DNA of 64,000 nucleotides from Saprospiraceae bacterium (GTDB lineage Bacteria; Bacteroidota; Bacteroidia; Chitinophagales; Saprospiraceae): NCBI GenBank assembly GCA_016722285.1, contig JADKGI010000012.1:17696-81695 (forward strand), read 5' to 3'. The notes under the pieces were generated by a model, which was given only the letters and a program-made list of their open reading frames with translations, made no database searches and was not told the DNA's origin. This document shows positions 26,090 to 35,659 of this stretch, piece by piece (position 1 is the stretch's first letter; each line of letters starts with the position of its first letter). The position numbers and the translations under genes are program-made.

Positions 26090-28252
26090 ATGAGTAGAAA
26101 ACCCAGGCAACTCAAAGAAGCAGACCTGAAAAATCAAATTGAAAAATTACTATCAAAGAATCCCCGTACCAGATATAATGTAACCCAAATTTCCCGTAAA
26201 ATAAATGTTGTTAACCCGCCTGAATCGATTAAGCAATCATTATTGAAGTTGATCGCTGAAACAAAAGTGGTAAAATTATCAGAAGACAGGTATAAATGGG
26301 AGATGTATAAGGATGACCGGAATTCAAAAACGTCTAAAAGGGGAGAGGATGACATTTTATATACCGGAGTGGTGGATATGACCAGATCAGGTGCAGCCTA
26401 TATTGTTAATTCTGAATCAGTAGAGGATATCTACGTGCACTCCAGAAATCTCAAAGGGGCGTTGCACAAAGATGAAGTAACAGTAGCCGTAAGCGAAAGC
26501 CGCGCTCACAGAAGACCTGAAGGCCGCATAGTTTCTGTAGATAAAAGAGCCCTCTCAAGGGTAATAGGTCATATCCGTATTTTTAATAATTATGCCATAC
26601 TCACACCAGATAATGCATGGTTGTATCCTGAAGTATTGATACATCATAATGATACGATGGATAGTACAGACAATGACAGAGTAGTGGTAGAAATTGTAAC
26701 CTGGGGCCGAGGGCAAAATAAGGCTTTGTGGGGGAAAGTTATCAAGGTCCTGGAAGATATTTCAGATGTTGAAATGAATATGCAGTCCATTCTGTACTCA
26801 AATGGATTTGATCCGGTATTCAATGACGAAATTCTGGCTGAAGCGGCTGGCATGGACGGAAAAGCAGGGGCATCAGATATAGAAGAAAGGAGAGATTTCA
26901 GAGGTATCACGACATTTACGATAGATCCACTGACAGCCAAAGACTTTGATGATGCTTTGTCTATCAGAATGCTTGACGATGGAAGTATGGAGATCGGCAT
27001 ACATATAGCAGATGTGACGCATTTTCTCAAGGAGGGAACTGCACTTGACAAGGAAGCATTCAGGAGATCAACTTCTGTTTACCTTGTTGACAGAGTATGT
27101 CCGATGCTGCCGGAAAAGTTGAGCAATGATCTTTGTTCCCTCAACCCGAATGAGGACAAATTCACTTTTTCTGCCGTCTTTACTTTTTCTGCCGAATTGA
27201 AATTAGTTGATGAATGGTTTGGTAAAACTATGATACATTCAGATAGAAGATTTACTTATGAAGAAGCGCAGGATTGTATAGAAACAGGAGCTGGAGATTT
27301 CGCAAAAGAGATAAATCAACTTGACAAAGTAGCTAAGTATCTTCGCGAATTGAGGTATGATAATGGTTCTATCAGTTTTGAGTCCGAAGAAGTACAGTTT
27401 ATTCTGGATGAAGAGGGATTGCCTCAAGGCATGTATGTAAAAGAAAGAAAAGATGCCCATAAGCTGGTAGAAGATTTTATGCTGCTGGCAAATAAACAAG
27501 TAGCAAAATTTGTCGCCAAAAAGGCAAAACCTGAAATACCCTTTGTTTACAGGGTTCACGATTTACCCAATCCTGAGAAACTGGCTGATTTTGCTTTATT
27601 TGCTTCCGAACTGGGTTATAAATTTGAGACGGACACGCCCGAGCAGATTGCCAAATCATTTAACAGGCTGGCTATTGCAACAGTAAATAATCCGACGTTA
27701 AAACTGCTTGAACCCCTTGCCATCCGGACAATGGCTAAAGCGGTATATACCACCGAAAACATAGGACATTATGGTTTGGGTTTTGAGTACTATACGCATT
27801 TCACATCTCCGATCAGGCGATATTCTGATGTGTTAGTCCACCGACTCTTGTACAAAAACCTGAACAGCATATTTCGTGAAGATAAGGAGACGCTGGAATC
27901 CAAAACCAGGCATATATCGGACCAGGAGAAAAAAGCAGCTGAATCTGAACGAGAATCAATCAAATATTTCCAAACACTGTATATATCCCGTTTTGTTGGA
28001 CAGGAGTTTGAAGGTGTCATATCAGGAATCATTGAAAAAGGAATATTCGTACAATTGAAAGATAACAAGGTCGAAGGCTTGGTCACTTTTGACAGCATGG
28101 GAGAATCGTATGAAGTTCCTGCAAGCAGACTAAAAGCAAAATCCAGACTATCGGGTGATGAATTGACCATAGGACAGTCAGTGCGGGTCAATATAAAATC
28201 AGCCGATCCTGATACACGAAGGACAGACATGGAGCTAGTCATTCCGAACTGA
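26090..28252 (+). CDS. rnr: Ribonuclease R
   Basis: A 720-residue RNase II/R-family 3'-5' exoribonuclease acting on structured RNA, mRNA and rRNA fragments. The order is: N-terminal helix-turn-helix-like region (about 1-70), cold-shock domains (DDILYTGVVDMTRSGAAYIV, then VHSRNLKGALHKDEV), the RNB catalytic domain with TIDPLTAKDFDDALSI (metal-binding aspartates), GIHIADVTHFLKEG, STSVYLVDRVCPMLPEKLS and HFTSPIRRYSDVLVHRLL. A C-terminal S1 domain follows (GQEFEGVISGIIEKGIFVQL). Length and motifs match RNase R rather than RNase II. It is transcribed alone from its own -7 box. Confidence 0.95.
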   Translation: MSRKPRQLKEADLKNQIEKLLSKNPRTRYNVTQISRKINVVNPPESIKQSLLKLIAETKVVKLSEDRYKWEMYKDDRNSKTSKRGEDDILYTGVVDMTRSGAAYIVNSESVEDIYVHSRNLKGALHKDEVTVAVSESRAHRRPEGRIVSVDKRALSRVIGHIRIFNNYAILTPDNAWLYPEVLIHHNDTMDSTDNDRVVVEIVTWGRGQNKALWGKVIKVLEDISDVEMNMQSILYSNGFDPVFNDEILAEAAGMDGKAGASDIEERRDFRGITTFTIDPLTAKDFDDALSIRMLDDGSMEIGIHIADVTHFLKEGTALDKEAFRRSTSVYLVDRVCPMLPEKLSNDLCSLNPNEDKFTFSAVFTFSAELKLVDEWFGKTMIHSDRRFTYEEAQDCIETGAGDFAKEINQLDKVAKYLRELRYDNGSISFESEEVQFILDEEGLPQGMYVKERKDAHKLVEDFMLLANKQVAKFVAKKAKPEIPFVYRVHDLPNPEKLADFALFASELGYKFETDTPEQIAKSFNRLAIATVNNPTLKLLEPLAIRTMAKAVYTTENIGHYGLGFEYYTHFTSPIRRYSDVLVHRLLYKNLNSIFREDKETLESKTRHISDQEKKAAESERESIKYFQTLYISRFVGQEFEGVISGIIEKGIFVQLKDNKVEGLVTFDSMGESYEVPASRLKAKSRLSGDELTIGQSVRVNIKSADPDTRRTDMELVIPN

Positions 28253-28451
28253 CATTCAAAATGACAGAAGTGAATAATAGTTATTTTCCACCCAAATTTA
28301 TCTTATTTTAATCAATTAATTTGGATGCTAAACCATACAAAATATTTCAATTTGTCATCTGCTTGAAATTATTGAAAGCTGAAAAAGGTGATGAATATGA
28401 AAAAATAAATTCAAAAGTCACCTAAATTATTCTTAATAAAAGAATTAAGTT

Positions 28452-28459
28452 TATCTTTG
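28452..28459 (+). promoter_or_regulatory. Bacteroidota -7 box (TATCTTTG) for atpDC
   Basis: TATCTTTG, an exact TAnnTTTG match, lies 50 bp before the atpD ATG. It supports atpD-atpC being a separate transcription unit. Confidence 0.5.
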
Positions 28460-28508
28460 CGGCAAATTTTACAACCAGCTCATTTTTTATAAAACTTTAA
28501 ATCATATC

Positions 28509-30035
28509 ATGGCAAATATAGGGCACATCAAACAAATCATCGGACCCGTGGTGGACGTAAGTTTTGCAGGTGAAAACAGCAAACTTCCGGAAATTCTGAA
28601 TGCATTATCTATTACAAGGAGTAATGGAGATGTATTAATACTTGAAGTTCAGCAACACTTAGGCGAAGACAGCGTTAGAGCTGTTTCCATGGATTCGACT
28701 GATGGACTTACTAGAGGACTGGATGTTTTAGATCTGGGTGAGCCTATTTCAATGCCGGTGGGAGATCAGATCAAAGGCAGGGTTTTTAATGTAGTGGGAG
28801 AGCCTATCGATGGCCTTCAGCCACTTGACAGATCAAAGACCTATAGTATCCACAATAAGCAACCCAGATTTGAGGATTTATCAACTGAAAAAGAAGTACT
28901 CTATACAGGTATCAAGGTAATTGATCTAATCGAACCATATTCCAAAGGTGGTAAGATCGGCCTTTTCGGCGGTGCGGGTGTGGGTAAAACAGTGTTGATA
29001 CAAGAACTAATCAATAATATAGCGAAGGGATATGATGGTATATCCGTATTTGCAGGAGTGGGGGAGCGTACACGTGAAGGAAATGACCTTCTCAGAGAGA
29101 TGCTCGAATCAGGTATCATCAATTACGGACCCGATTTTATGCATTCTATGGAAGAAGGCGGATGGGACTTAAGTAAAGTAAGCAAAGAAGACCTCCTTCA
29201 ATCAAAAGCAACATTCGTTTTTGGTCAGATGAATGAGCCACCGGGAGCAAGAGCAAGAGTCGCCCTTTCCGGACTGACACTGGCAGAGTATTACAGGGAT
29301 GGTGATATGAGCGACCCTAATGGAGGTAGAGACATATTATTTTTTATTGATAATATATTCAGATTTACTCAGGCGGGTTCTGAAGTATCTGCGTTACTGG
29401 GCCGTATGCCTTCTGCTGTTGGATATCAACCTACACTAGCTACGGAGATGGGATTGATGCAAGAGCGTATCACTTCGACCAAGAGAGGCTCTATCACATC
29501 TGTCCAGGCCGTTTATGTGCCTGCTGATGACCTTACAGATCCGGCTCCGGCTACTACTTTTGCCCACTTGGATGCTACGACTGTATTGAGCAGGAAAATT
29601 GCATCCTTGGGTATTTATCCTGCAGTTGATCCACTGGATTCAACTTCACGAATTCTTGACCCGGCTATCATTGGCGAAGAGCACTATGAGTGTGCGCAAA
29701 AAGTAAAAATGATCCTTCAGAGATATAATGAACTGCAGGACATCATTGCAATTCTTGGAATGGAAGAACTTTCTGAAGAAGACAAAATGGTTGTTTACAG
29801 AGCGAGAAAAGTACAGAGATTCCTTTCGCAGCCTTTTCACGTCGCTGAGCAGTTTACAGGTATTCCCGGAGTATTGGTACCAATTGAAGATACCATCAAA
29901 GCATTCAATATGATCATGGATGGAGAATTGGATAAGTATCCTGAAGCCGCATTTAACCTGAAAGGTAAAATTGAGGAAGTAGTAATAGCCGGGGAAAAAA
30001 TGCTGGCTGAAGCAGAAGCCAATGCAGGTGCTTAA
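28509..30035 (+). CDS. atpD: F1 ATP synthase subunit beta
   Basis: A 508-residue catalytic subunit of the F1 sector. The Walker A motif is GLFGGAGVGKTVLIQELI; nearby are VFAGVGERTREGNDL, Walker B region DILFFIDNIFRFTQAGSEV, ALLGRMPSAVGYQPTLATEM, and the signature PAPATTFAHLDATTVLSR. DELSEED appears as EELSEEDKMVVYRARK. The N-terminal beta-barrel starts GHIKQIIGPVVDVSF. It is followed 26 bp later by atpC; the other F1Fo genes are not in this window, the split arrangement common in Bacteroidota. Confidence 0.97.
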   Translation: MANIGHIKQIIGPVVDVSFAGENSKLPEILNALSITRSNGDVLILEVQQHLGEDSVRAVSMDSTDGLTRGLDVLDLGEPISMPVGDQIKGRVFNVVGEPIDGLQPLDRSKTYSIHNKQPRFEDLSTEKEVLYTGIKVIDLIEPYSKGGKIGLFGGAGVGKTVLIQELINNIAKGYDGISVFAGVGERTREGNDLLREMLESGIINYGPDFMHSMEEGGWDLSKVSKEDLLQSKATFVFGQMNEPPGARARVALSGLTLAEYYRDGDMSDPNGGRDILFFIDNIFRFTQAGSEVSALLGRMPSAVGYQPTLATEMGLMQERITSTKRGSITSVQAVYVPADDLTDPAPATTFAHLDATTVLSRKIASLGIYPAVDPLDSTSRILDPAIIGEEHYECAQKVKMILQRYNELQDIIAILGMEELSEEDKMVVYRARKVQRFLSQPFHVAEQFTGIPGVLVPIEDTIKAFNMIMDGELDKYPEAAFNLKGKIEEVVIAGEKMLAEAEANAGA

Positions 30036-30061
30036 ATATCTTTAAACTTAACATATCAGGA

Positions 30062-30310
30062 ATGAATCTTATAGTATTGACACCTGAAAGGGAAATATTT
30101 CAGGGACAAATAAAATCCATCAAAGTCCCCGGTATCAGCGGGCAGTTTGAAATTCTGAACAACCACGCACCTATAGTTGCTGCTCTGGGTCAGGGCGATG
30201 TTCGAATTTTGGATAACTCCGGTAATAAGAAAATCTTTAAGATTAAAAAGGGTTTTATTGAGGTATTAAAAAATGATATCTCGCTTCTGGTACAGGGAGT
30301 TCAGGAGTAA
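30062..30310 (+). CDS. atpC: F1 ATP synthase subunit epsilon (short form)
   Basis: An 82-residue epsilon subunit containing only the N-terminal beta-sandwich (MNLIVLTPEREIFQGQIKSI, PGISGQFEILNNHAPIVAAL). The C-terminal two-helix domain, which inhibits ATP hydrolysis in many bacteria, is absent, giving a length usual for Bacteroidota. It links the gamma subunit to the c-ring. It lies in an operon with atpD and is closed by a strong terminator 18 bp later. Confidence 0.93.
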   Translation: MNLIVLTPEREIFQGQIKSIKVPGISGQFEILNNHAPIVAALGQGDVRILDNSGNKKIFKIKKGFIEVLKNDISLLVQGVQE

Positions 30311-30328
30311 TATACAAAAACTAATGAT

Positions 30329-30370
30329 AAACAGCCGGGCATCTTTCAGGAAGTCCGGCTGTTTTATTTT
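30329..30370 (+). terminator. Rho-independent terminator of atpDC
   Basis: AAACAGCCGG (30329-30338) pairs perfectly with CCGGCTGTTT (30355-30364), followed by a T-rich tract. It sits directly after the atpC stop. Confidence 0.88.
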
Positions 30371-30549
30371 AACATAATAGGTTGATAATCAGTATTTAAT
30401 TAGTATAAATTGGAATTGTTATTTTGAAAATATTGTAACAAGCAAATTTTTGGTTTGGATTGGTACGGTTTTTGGATAAGGGTAAATAGACATTTTTGTG
30501 TCTAACATGTACGAATTATATTTTACAATATTTACCAAAACACCGCACC

Positions 30550-31740
30550 ATGACACTTCGTTACGTTATTGTCGTTATTGCAGCGATATGTACTTTCAAG
30601 TCTGCTGAAGCTCAAATCAGCAAAATCAACTATCAAATAAAATTTAACGAACAAGCTAATCTATTTGATTGCTACTTTGTAGTAAAAGAAGGTCAGGCTA
30701 TTGATTTAAAAGACAGGGCACAATTTAATGCGCAATACACCATCATTGTACCTACCGGTACAACTCTTGAAATAGAGAAAAATTATAACCCGATACAAAG
30801 CAATCAGAGATATACCGGCAATAAGCCTACACAATGGGTTGTGTCCAATGTAGTCAGGAAGCCCGAGTCAAATCCGGGATATGATTATTTTTCTATCGCC
30901 CCATCTCTTGCTCCGGCAGCATTTTATAATGATTTGAAGTCAGGTGAAGAAGTTAAACTCTTTAGTATCAAAGTGTACCCGATTACTGAATGCGGTGCAA
31001 ACATCAAAATATTTCAAAATGGGCGTGATCTCAATTCCGGTGCCCGAGGAATGTTCGGAGGAGACTTTAGCAATGGTTTTACTATGGGTGGAATAGAACA
31101 GAAATATGGTGGAAATGAGGAAAGAATAACCCCTAAGGCCAATATAATTCAGGATGTTAAAGCTTCTCAGACTAAAGGAATTCGCTTAGAAAGTCAATTA
31201 GTATCTGATTCACCATACGCACCATTTTCTACTCAATGGTTTGGACCGGCATCTTTTTATTCTGAAGCAGCTAACGTTAGCATTGCAAACCCATCAAAGG
31301 ACCAATATGGTACCTATAAATTGGTGGTAACAGATGCCAGAGGATGCCAGGATGTTAAGGACGTTTCTATTATAAACATAGCGCAGGATACTAAAGCGTC
31401 TGTGCCAGTTCAAGCTGTTGAAATTAACGAAAACACGAAAAATTCAACCCAGGCAATTCTTAAACTGAATTCTGAAGTGGTTGGAAAGATAGGACTTTAC
31501 CCCAATCCTGCTACGACAAACCTTATAGTGAGTATTACAGGAAACAAAGGGTCTAAAGTTCAGGCTGACATTTTGGATATTAATGGTAGAGTTACCAATA
31601 GTAATGTAATAAATCAAACCATGTCAAATAAAGACGAAATAGTAGAATTGTCGGTAAACCATCTTTTATCAGGCATTTATACACTATCCGTAAAAATGGA
31701 CGGAAAAGATTTATCCAAAAAATTTATGGTGCTTAAATAA
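30550..31740 (+). CDS. Secreted protein with cohesin-like N-domain and T9SS type A sorting tail
   Basis: A 396-residue secreted protein. A signal peptide (MTLRYVIVVIAAICTFKSAEAQ) supports the ATG at 30550. Residues 23-190 form a beta-rich domain (INYQIKFNEQANLFDCYFVV, AQFNAQYTIIVPTG, GEEVKLFSIKVYPITECG, GDFSNGFTMGG) shared with the products at 59547 and 63636. A short Ig-like module follows (QWFGPASF to VVTDARGCQDV). The last 75 residues are a type A Por-secretion tail: KIGLYPNPATTNLIVSI, DINGR, LSGIYTLSVKMDGK and a basic end. It should be exported by T9SS and attached to the surface. The shared domain has cohesin-like features, but that is inference. It is flanked by terminators. Confidence 0.8.
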   Translation: MTLRYVIVVIAAICTFKSAEAQISKINYQIKFNEQANLFDCYFVVKEGQAIDLKDRAQFNAQYTIIVPTGTTLEIEKNYNPIQSNQRYTGNKPTQWVVSNVVRKPESNPGYDYFSIAPSLAPAAFYNDLKSGEEVKLFSIKVYPITECGANIKIFQNGRDLNSGARGMFGGDFSNGFTMGGIEQKYGGNEERITPKANIIQDVKASQTKGIRLESQLVSDSPYAPFSTQWFGPASFYSEAANVSIANPSKDQYGTYKLVVTDARGCQDVKDVSIINIAQDTKASVPVQAVEINENTKNSTQAILKLNSEVVGKIGLYPNPATTNLIVSITGNKGSKVQADILDINGRVTNSNVINQTMSNKDEIVELSVNHLLSGIYTLSVKMDGKDLSKKFMVLK

Positions 31741-31876
31741 GTTTGGATCTACCCATTCAAATTTTTTGGCACAATATTGGCTATACTTTAAAAAGACTAC
31801 AAAAATATCTTAGACAAATGATATAGCCGATCGAAAATCGGAATTAAAAATAACTTTTATAATTCAAACAACCTTC

Positions 31877-31911
31877 AAAGAGCTGACCGAAAACAGCTCT
31901 TTGTTTTTTTT
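31877..31911 (+). terminator. Rho-independent terminator
   Basis: AAAGAGCTG (31877-31885) pairs perfectly with CAGCTCTTT (31894-31902), an 8-base loop between them, followed by a run of T (31904-31911). It lies 137 bp after the T9SS-tail gene and ends that transcript. Confidence 0.88.
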
Positions 31912-32563
31912 ATAAACTCATCCATCCTCCACCCCCATCTGGCATAACAGTTTTGAACTATGCCAAATTAAATTTTTTTGTATTAGGAAATTCAATTCTT
32001 TGGAATCTCAAAAGAAGATAAAACAGGTCGGGATATATGTACAACGTAAGTAGGAACCATCACTTTGTTATGATTCTATTCTTAAAAAAAGTGATAGCCT
32101 TTTAGTATCAGTTTCTTTTTTCCCCATAGCTTAATGTCAGTTTATAGGGGGAAATCTCTCACCTTCATACAAAGACTTTAGTTTAATTTTCTCAGAAATG
32201 TAAAATTATGGTCATTTAACTAATGGGCAAATTCAATTCGTGTGTCTTAAATTAGAGTATAATCATGTTTAATCTGCATTGATATAAAATCTTATGGTAT
32301 GATGTCTGCCCAAATACCCGATAGTGAAGACAGGATTACATGATAGTGGCGGAATGAAAAGTGGAAAGATTTTGGTGATGGCTTACATTGCAGATACAAT
32401 AAATTTCTGCAATGTATCCTTTTCAAAAAAAGTTTGGAAGGACTCAGACCCAAAACCCAAACAGGAAATGCAGATATGCAGGATCCTTTTTTGGTATTTT
32501 TTAGAACACAGTATTTTTTGAGTCAGGAAGAGATTTTTTGTTGAAGCAAGTACCAGACACCCT
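31912..32563. other. Intergenic region before giant adhesin 1
   Basis: About 650 bp without a credible gene. A 65-codon frame at 32324 has no family character or conserved start and is probably chance. The region should hold the promoter for the giant adhesin gene; no clear TAnnTTTG box close to the start was found. Confidence 0.4.
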
Positions 32564-32974
32564 ATGAAGTTGAGACACTTTTATTTCGTTAAAAACATTT
32601 TTTGTTTTTGCCATACTGCTTTAATATGCAGGTCATGGTACGGAGTTGTGTGCGCGATATTTTTCTTTCTTGTTATTGAAAAAGGTCAGCTTCAGGCTCA
32701 GACAACAATCACAAAAAGTATAGAGGCCAGCAGTGATGATGCCGAAGAAACAGGCCCTGATGGTATTTACAATGGAGTAGGATATGTAGCGCTTACCAGT
32801 ATTAGAATTGAACTGGTAAGGGATGATCAGTCACCCACTTCCGGTGCACAGATAGTAGGACTTAGGTTTAATAGTCTCTATACCAAAAGGAGCTACTATA
32901 ACCAATGCATATATTACTTTTTAAAGCAGTCTCTCCGGTTTCTCCCAATACTAATACAGGTGTTACAAATCTGA
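32564..32974 (+). CDS. Giant SprB-repeat adhesin 1, N-terminal fragment
   Basis: This is the start of a gene that continues, with interruptions, to 43215. A long leader with a hydrophobic core (VVCAIFFFLVIEKGQLQAQ) is probably removed after QAQ. The mature protein opens TTITKSIEASSDDAEETGPDG, closely matching the second giant (TITITKSIATGNDDVEEEGPEG), and begins a DNRLRE-like beta-sandwich. True coding ends near 32877; two indels (about 32873-32882 and a T5 run at 32918-32922) move the continuation to another frame, and the last 30 residues of this fragment are spurious. With both corrected the text reads IPKGATITNAYITFKAVSP, matching the paralogue. Confidence 0.75.
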   Translation: MKLRHFYFVKNIFCFCHTALICRSWYGVVCAIFFFLVIEKGQLQAQTTITKSIEASSDDAEETGPDGIYNGVGYVALTSIRIELVRDDQSPTSGAQIVGLRFNSLYTKRSYYNQCIYYFLKQSLRFLPILIQVLQI

Positions 32975-35649
32975 CTATCAAAGGCCATGCGTCTGATAAT
33001 CCTTCGACATTTGTATCCTCCACAAGTAATATCAGCAACAGGGCTACAACCACAGCATCTGTCTCATGGTCATCTTTATCCTCCTGGACTGTGGGCAATA
33101 CCTACGATACGCCGGCATTAAACGGGATAGTGCAGGAATTAGTGAATAGGAGTGGCTGGTCGAGTGGTAATAGCATAGCCTTTATAATTACAGGCTCAGG
33201 ATCAAGGTCATCGGAAGCCTGGGACGATTCACCGTCCAATCAGGCATTATTAACCATTCAATACACTACCATAAGTTTGTCTGGAGTGGTTACCAATGTT
33301 TCTGTACCAGGTGGTTCTGATGGTATGGTTGACTTATCCGTTACATCAGGTACATCTCCCTACACCTACAGCTGGAGTAATGGTGCTACCACTCAGGATA
33401 TATCTAATCTTATTGCCGGCACATACACAGTGACTGTCACTGATGCCAATAGTGCCACAGCAACAGCATCCTACGTAGTTTTGGATGGAATAGTAAAAAA
33501 GCAACTATACTTGTCAGGGGCTACTCAATTGATGGATAGGGAGGACCCAGTATCTGTCTCCCAGACATTAAAATCGACGGGAACACTTACATCCCCGGCC
33601 ATCGGAGTATTAAATTCTGAATACAGGGCTTTTGATAATGCCAATACTTTTTACGGATCATATACTTCCCCTGATGGCCCTAACAGGTTACTTCTGACGG
33701 GTATTTCCATAAGGAATACCAGTAGTGTGATCGTGGATAGTGTACGGTATAATAATATTAAGTTGACTCAGGTTAGTACCATAGAAAATGGTACCAATGC
33801 AGCCGTATATATTTATACTCTAGTAAACCCTCCCGTTGGAACTTTTAATCTCGATGTGTTTTTTAGCAATTCTGCTTCCAAAGGTGCTATTATAGGGATT
33901 TCGACATTACATGGCGTGCATCAGACAACACCCACCGGCACACCTTCCACGGGCACAGGAAGTACCAACAGCATTTCTCTTTCGATAGCATCTGCCATTG
34001 GCGACTTAGTTTTTGGGATAGTTACCAAACGTCAGGCCAGTTCTTCGTTCACCACATCTGAAACTCAGGAGTGGAATGCTTATATAGATGAAACCCGGGG
34101 TGGGGGAAATTCCAAAGTGGCAACTTCCACCTCCACCACTTTAAACTGGACTGCTACTAACGGGAATTCTAACGCAATGGTTGGGGTGGCTGTAAAGCAG
34201 GCCGGAGGAAATCCCACGACCTCATTTACACAATCACCTGTCATGTGCAGCAATTTTGTGATCAAAGCAGGAACTGTTAAGGTGGAAAATTATCTAAACA
34301 TTATTTCAGGAACAATGCCTGCCAGCCCAAATATTACTGCAGTCCTAAAATATGATGCGGTCAATATTATTACACTAACCAATCCTAGTTACAATAGCGG
34401 AACCGGAAAACTGACATGGACAGGAACACTTGGTTCGGATGTTACTGTACCGTCAGGTAAAGCTGTCGTGCTTGAAGTAACTACCAGTGAGCCATTAGTA
34501 CAGTTTCAGATTCAATACGATCATTCCAGCAAACCTTCTTTAGTGGAGTTCAACACCAGTACTTACGTGAATATTTCAACAGTTGATATGTACAGTGCGG
34601 CATATCCATCCGGATCGATTATCACAAGTACCACCAACGGAAGTACGAAATATATCAGAGCAGTTGTATCAGACCCTTTCGGATATTCTGACATTACCGG
34701 ATTAACCGCAAGTATAGTAAGTCCGGCTTCGGGGCCATTTAGCGCCACTTCTGTTGCCACATCGGGATGTACCAGAACTTATGAGTATGTATGGAATACA
34801 CCCGCAACGCCCGGAGATTTTGTAATTTCCGCTGTTGCGAAAGAAGGATATGAAAATACAGTGACTTTTACAAAAAATCTGACTGTGTCATTGTGTCCGC
34901 TTTCTGTAACAAATAGTGTTACCCAACCTACTTCCTGTTCATCTTCCAATGGTGCTATTAACCTGACTGTAACGGGGGCAGGAGGGCCATATACGTGGAG
35001 CTGGACGAGGACATCACCATCCGGATCCGGTAGCGGATCTGGAACCAGTCTGACAAGCCTTGCAGCCGGAACATATACCATCACCGTAACTTCAACCAGG
35101 GGATGCACCGGAACCACTTCCGCTGTACTTAATGTTCCGACACCTCCGTCAGCTACGGCAACCATTACAAATGTAAGTTGTAATGGGGGATCAAATGGTC
35201 AGATAGTGCAGGCTGTATCAGGGGGCTCGTCACCCTACACTTATATCTGGTCAGGTAGTGCAGTGACCACAAAAGACAGGACCAGTCTGGCAGCAGGAAC
35301 ATATACTGTTACGGTTACCAATGCCGGAGGATGTACTTTATCTTCAGCATATACTGTGACACAACCTGCTGCTATGACAATAATCCCTACTATCACACAT
35401 CCAACCTGCTCTACAAATGGAAGTATCTCATTCACAACAGGAGGTGGAGGAAATTCAGCCCCTTTTACCTGGAATTGGGCGCGGGTATCTCCCGCAGCCA
35501 CCGGATCAGGATCGGGTACAAATATTACAAATTTGATAGCTGGCACGTATAATATAACCGTGACATCTACTACAGGATGTACTGCTACAACTTCATCAGT
35601 ACTGGTACAGTCTTTACCACCTCGGTATCAGGATTTATCACGGATGTGA
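32923..35649 (+). CDS. Giant SprB-repeat adhesin 1, second fragment
   Basis: A continuation of the 32564 gene, with no true start codon of its own. It completes the DNRLRE-like domain (to about 33270) and contains a first SprB-type repeat (SYSWSNGATTQDISNLIAGT-like core, GTYTVTVTDA). A module with KKQLYLSGATQLMDREDPV and IYTLVNPPVGTFNLDVFF follows, then a two-part beta region (FTQSPVMCSNFVIKAG to VKEGYENTV-like text). Three further SprB-like repeats occupy 34900-35610. Every module has a counterpart in giant 2. The frame ends at 35649 through indels near 35611-35620 and 35654-35660; after repair the text reads ITDVTCFGGNNGVINHLVQ. Confidence 0.78.
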   Translation, partial: KAVSPVSPNTNTGVTNLTIKGHASDNPSTFVSSTSNISNRATTTASVSWSSLSSWTVGNTYDTPALNGIVQELVNRSGWSSGNSIAFIITGSGSRSSEAWDDSPSNQALLTIQYTTISLSGVVTNVSVPGGSDGMVDLSVTSGTSPYTYSWSNGATTQDISNLIAGTYTVTVTDANSATATASYVVLDGIVKKQLYLSGATQLMDREDPVSVSQTLKSTGTLTSPAIGVLNSEYRAFDNANTFYGSYTSPDGPNRLLLTGISIRNTSSVIVDSVRYNNIKLTQVSTIENGTNAAVYIYTLVNPPVGTFNLDVFFSNSASKGAIIGISTLHGVHQTTPTGTPSTGTGSTNSISLSIASAIGDLVFGIVTKRQASSSFTTSETQEWNAYIDETRGGGNSKVATSTSTTLNWTATNGNSNAMVGVAVKQAGGNPTTSFTQSPVMCSNFVIKAGTVKVENYLNIISGTMPASPNITAVLKYDAVNIITLTNPSYNSGTGKLTWTGTLGSDVTVPSGKAVVLEVTTSEPLVQFQIQYDHSSKPSLVEFNTSTYVNISTVDMYSAAYPSGSIITSTTNGSTKYIRAVVSDPFGYSDITGLTASIVSPASGPFSATSVATSGCTRTYEYVWNTPATPGDFVISAVAKEGYENTVTFTKNLTVSLCPLSVTNSVTQPTSCSSSNGAINLTVTGAGGPYTWSWTRTSPSGSGSGSGTSLTSLAAGTYTITVTSTRGCTGTTSAVLNVPTPPSATATITNVSCNGGSNGQIVQAVSGGSSPYTYIWSGSAVTTKDRTSLAAGTYTVTVTNAGGCTLSSAYTVTQPAAMTIIPTITHPTCSTNGSISFTTGGGGNSAPFTWNWARVSPAATGSGSGTNITNLIAGTYNITVTSTTGCTATTSSVLVQSLPPRYQDLSRM

Positions 35650-35659
35650 CATGTTTTGA

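Noticed and set aside
32324..32521. 65-codon open frame before giant adhesin 1
   Set aside because: No recognisable family, signal peptide or promoter, and composition is like the surrounding non-coding DNA.
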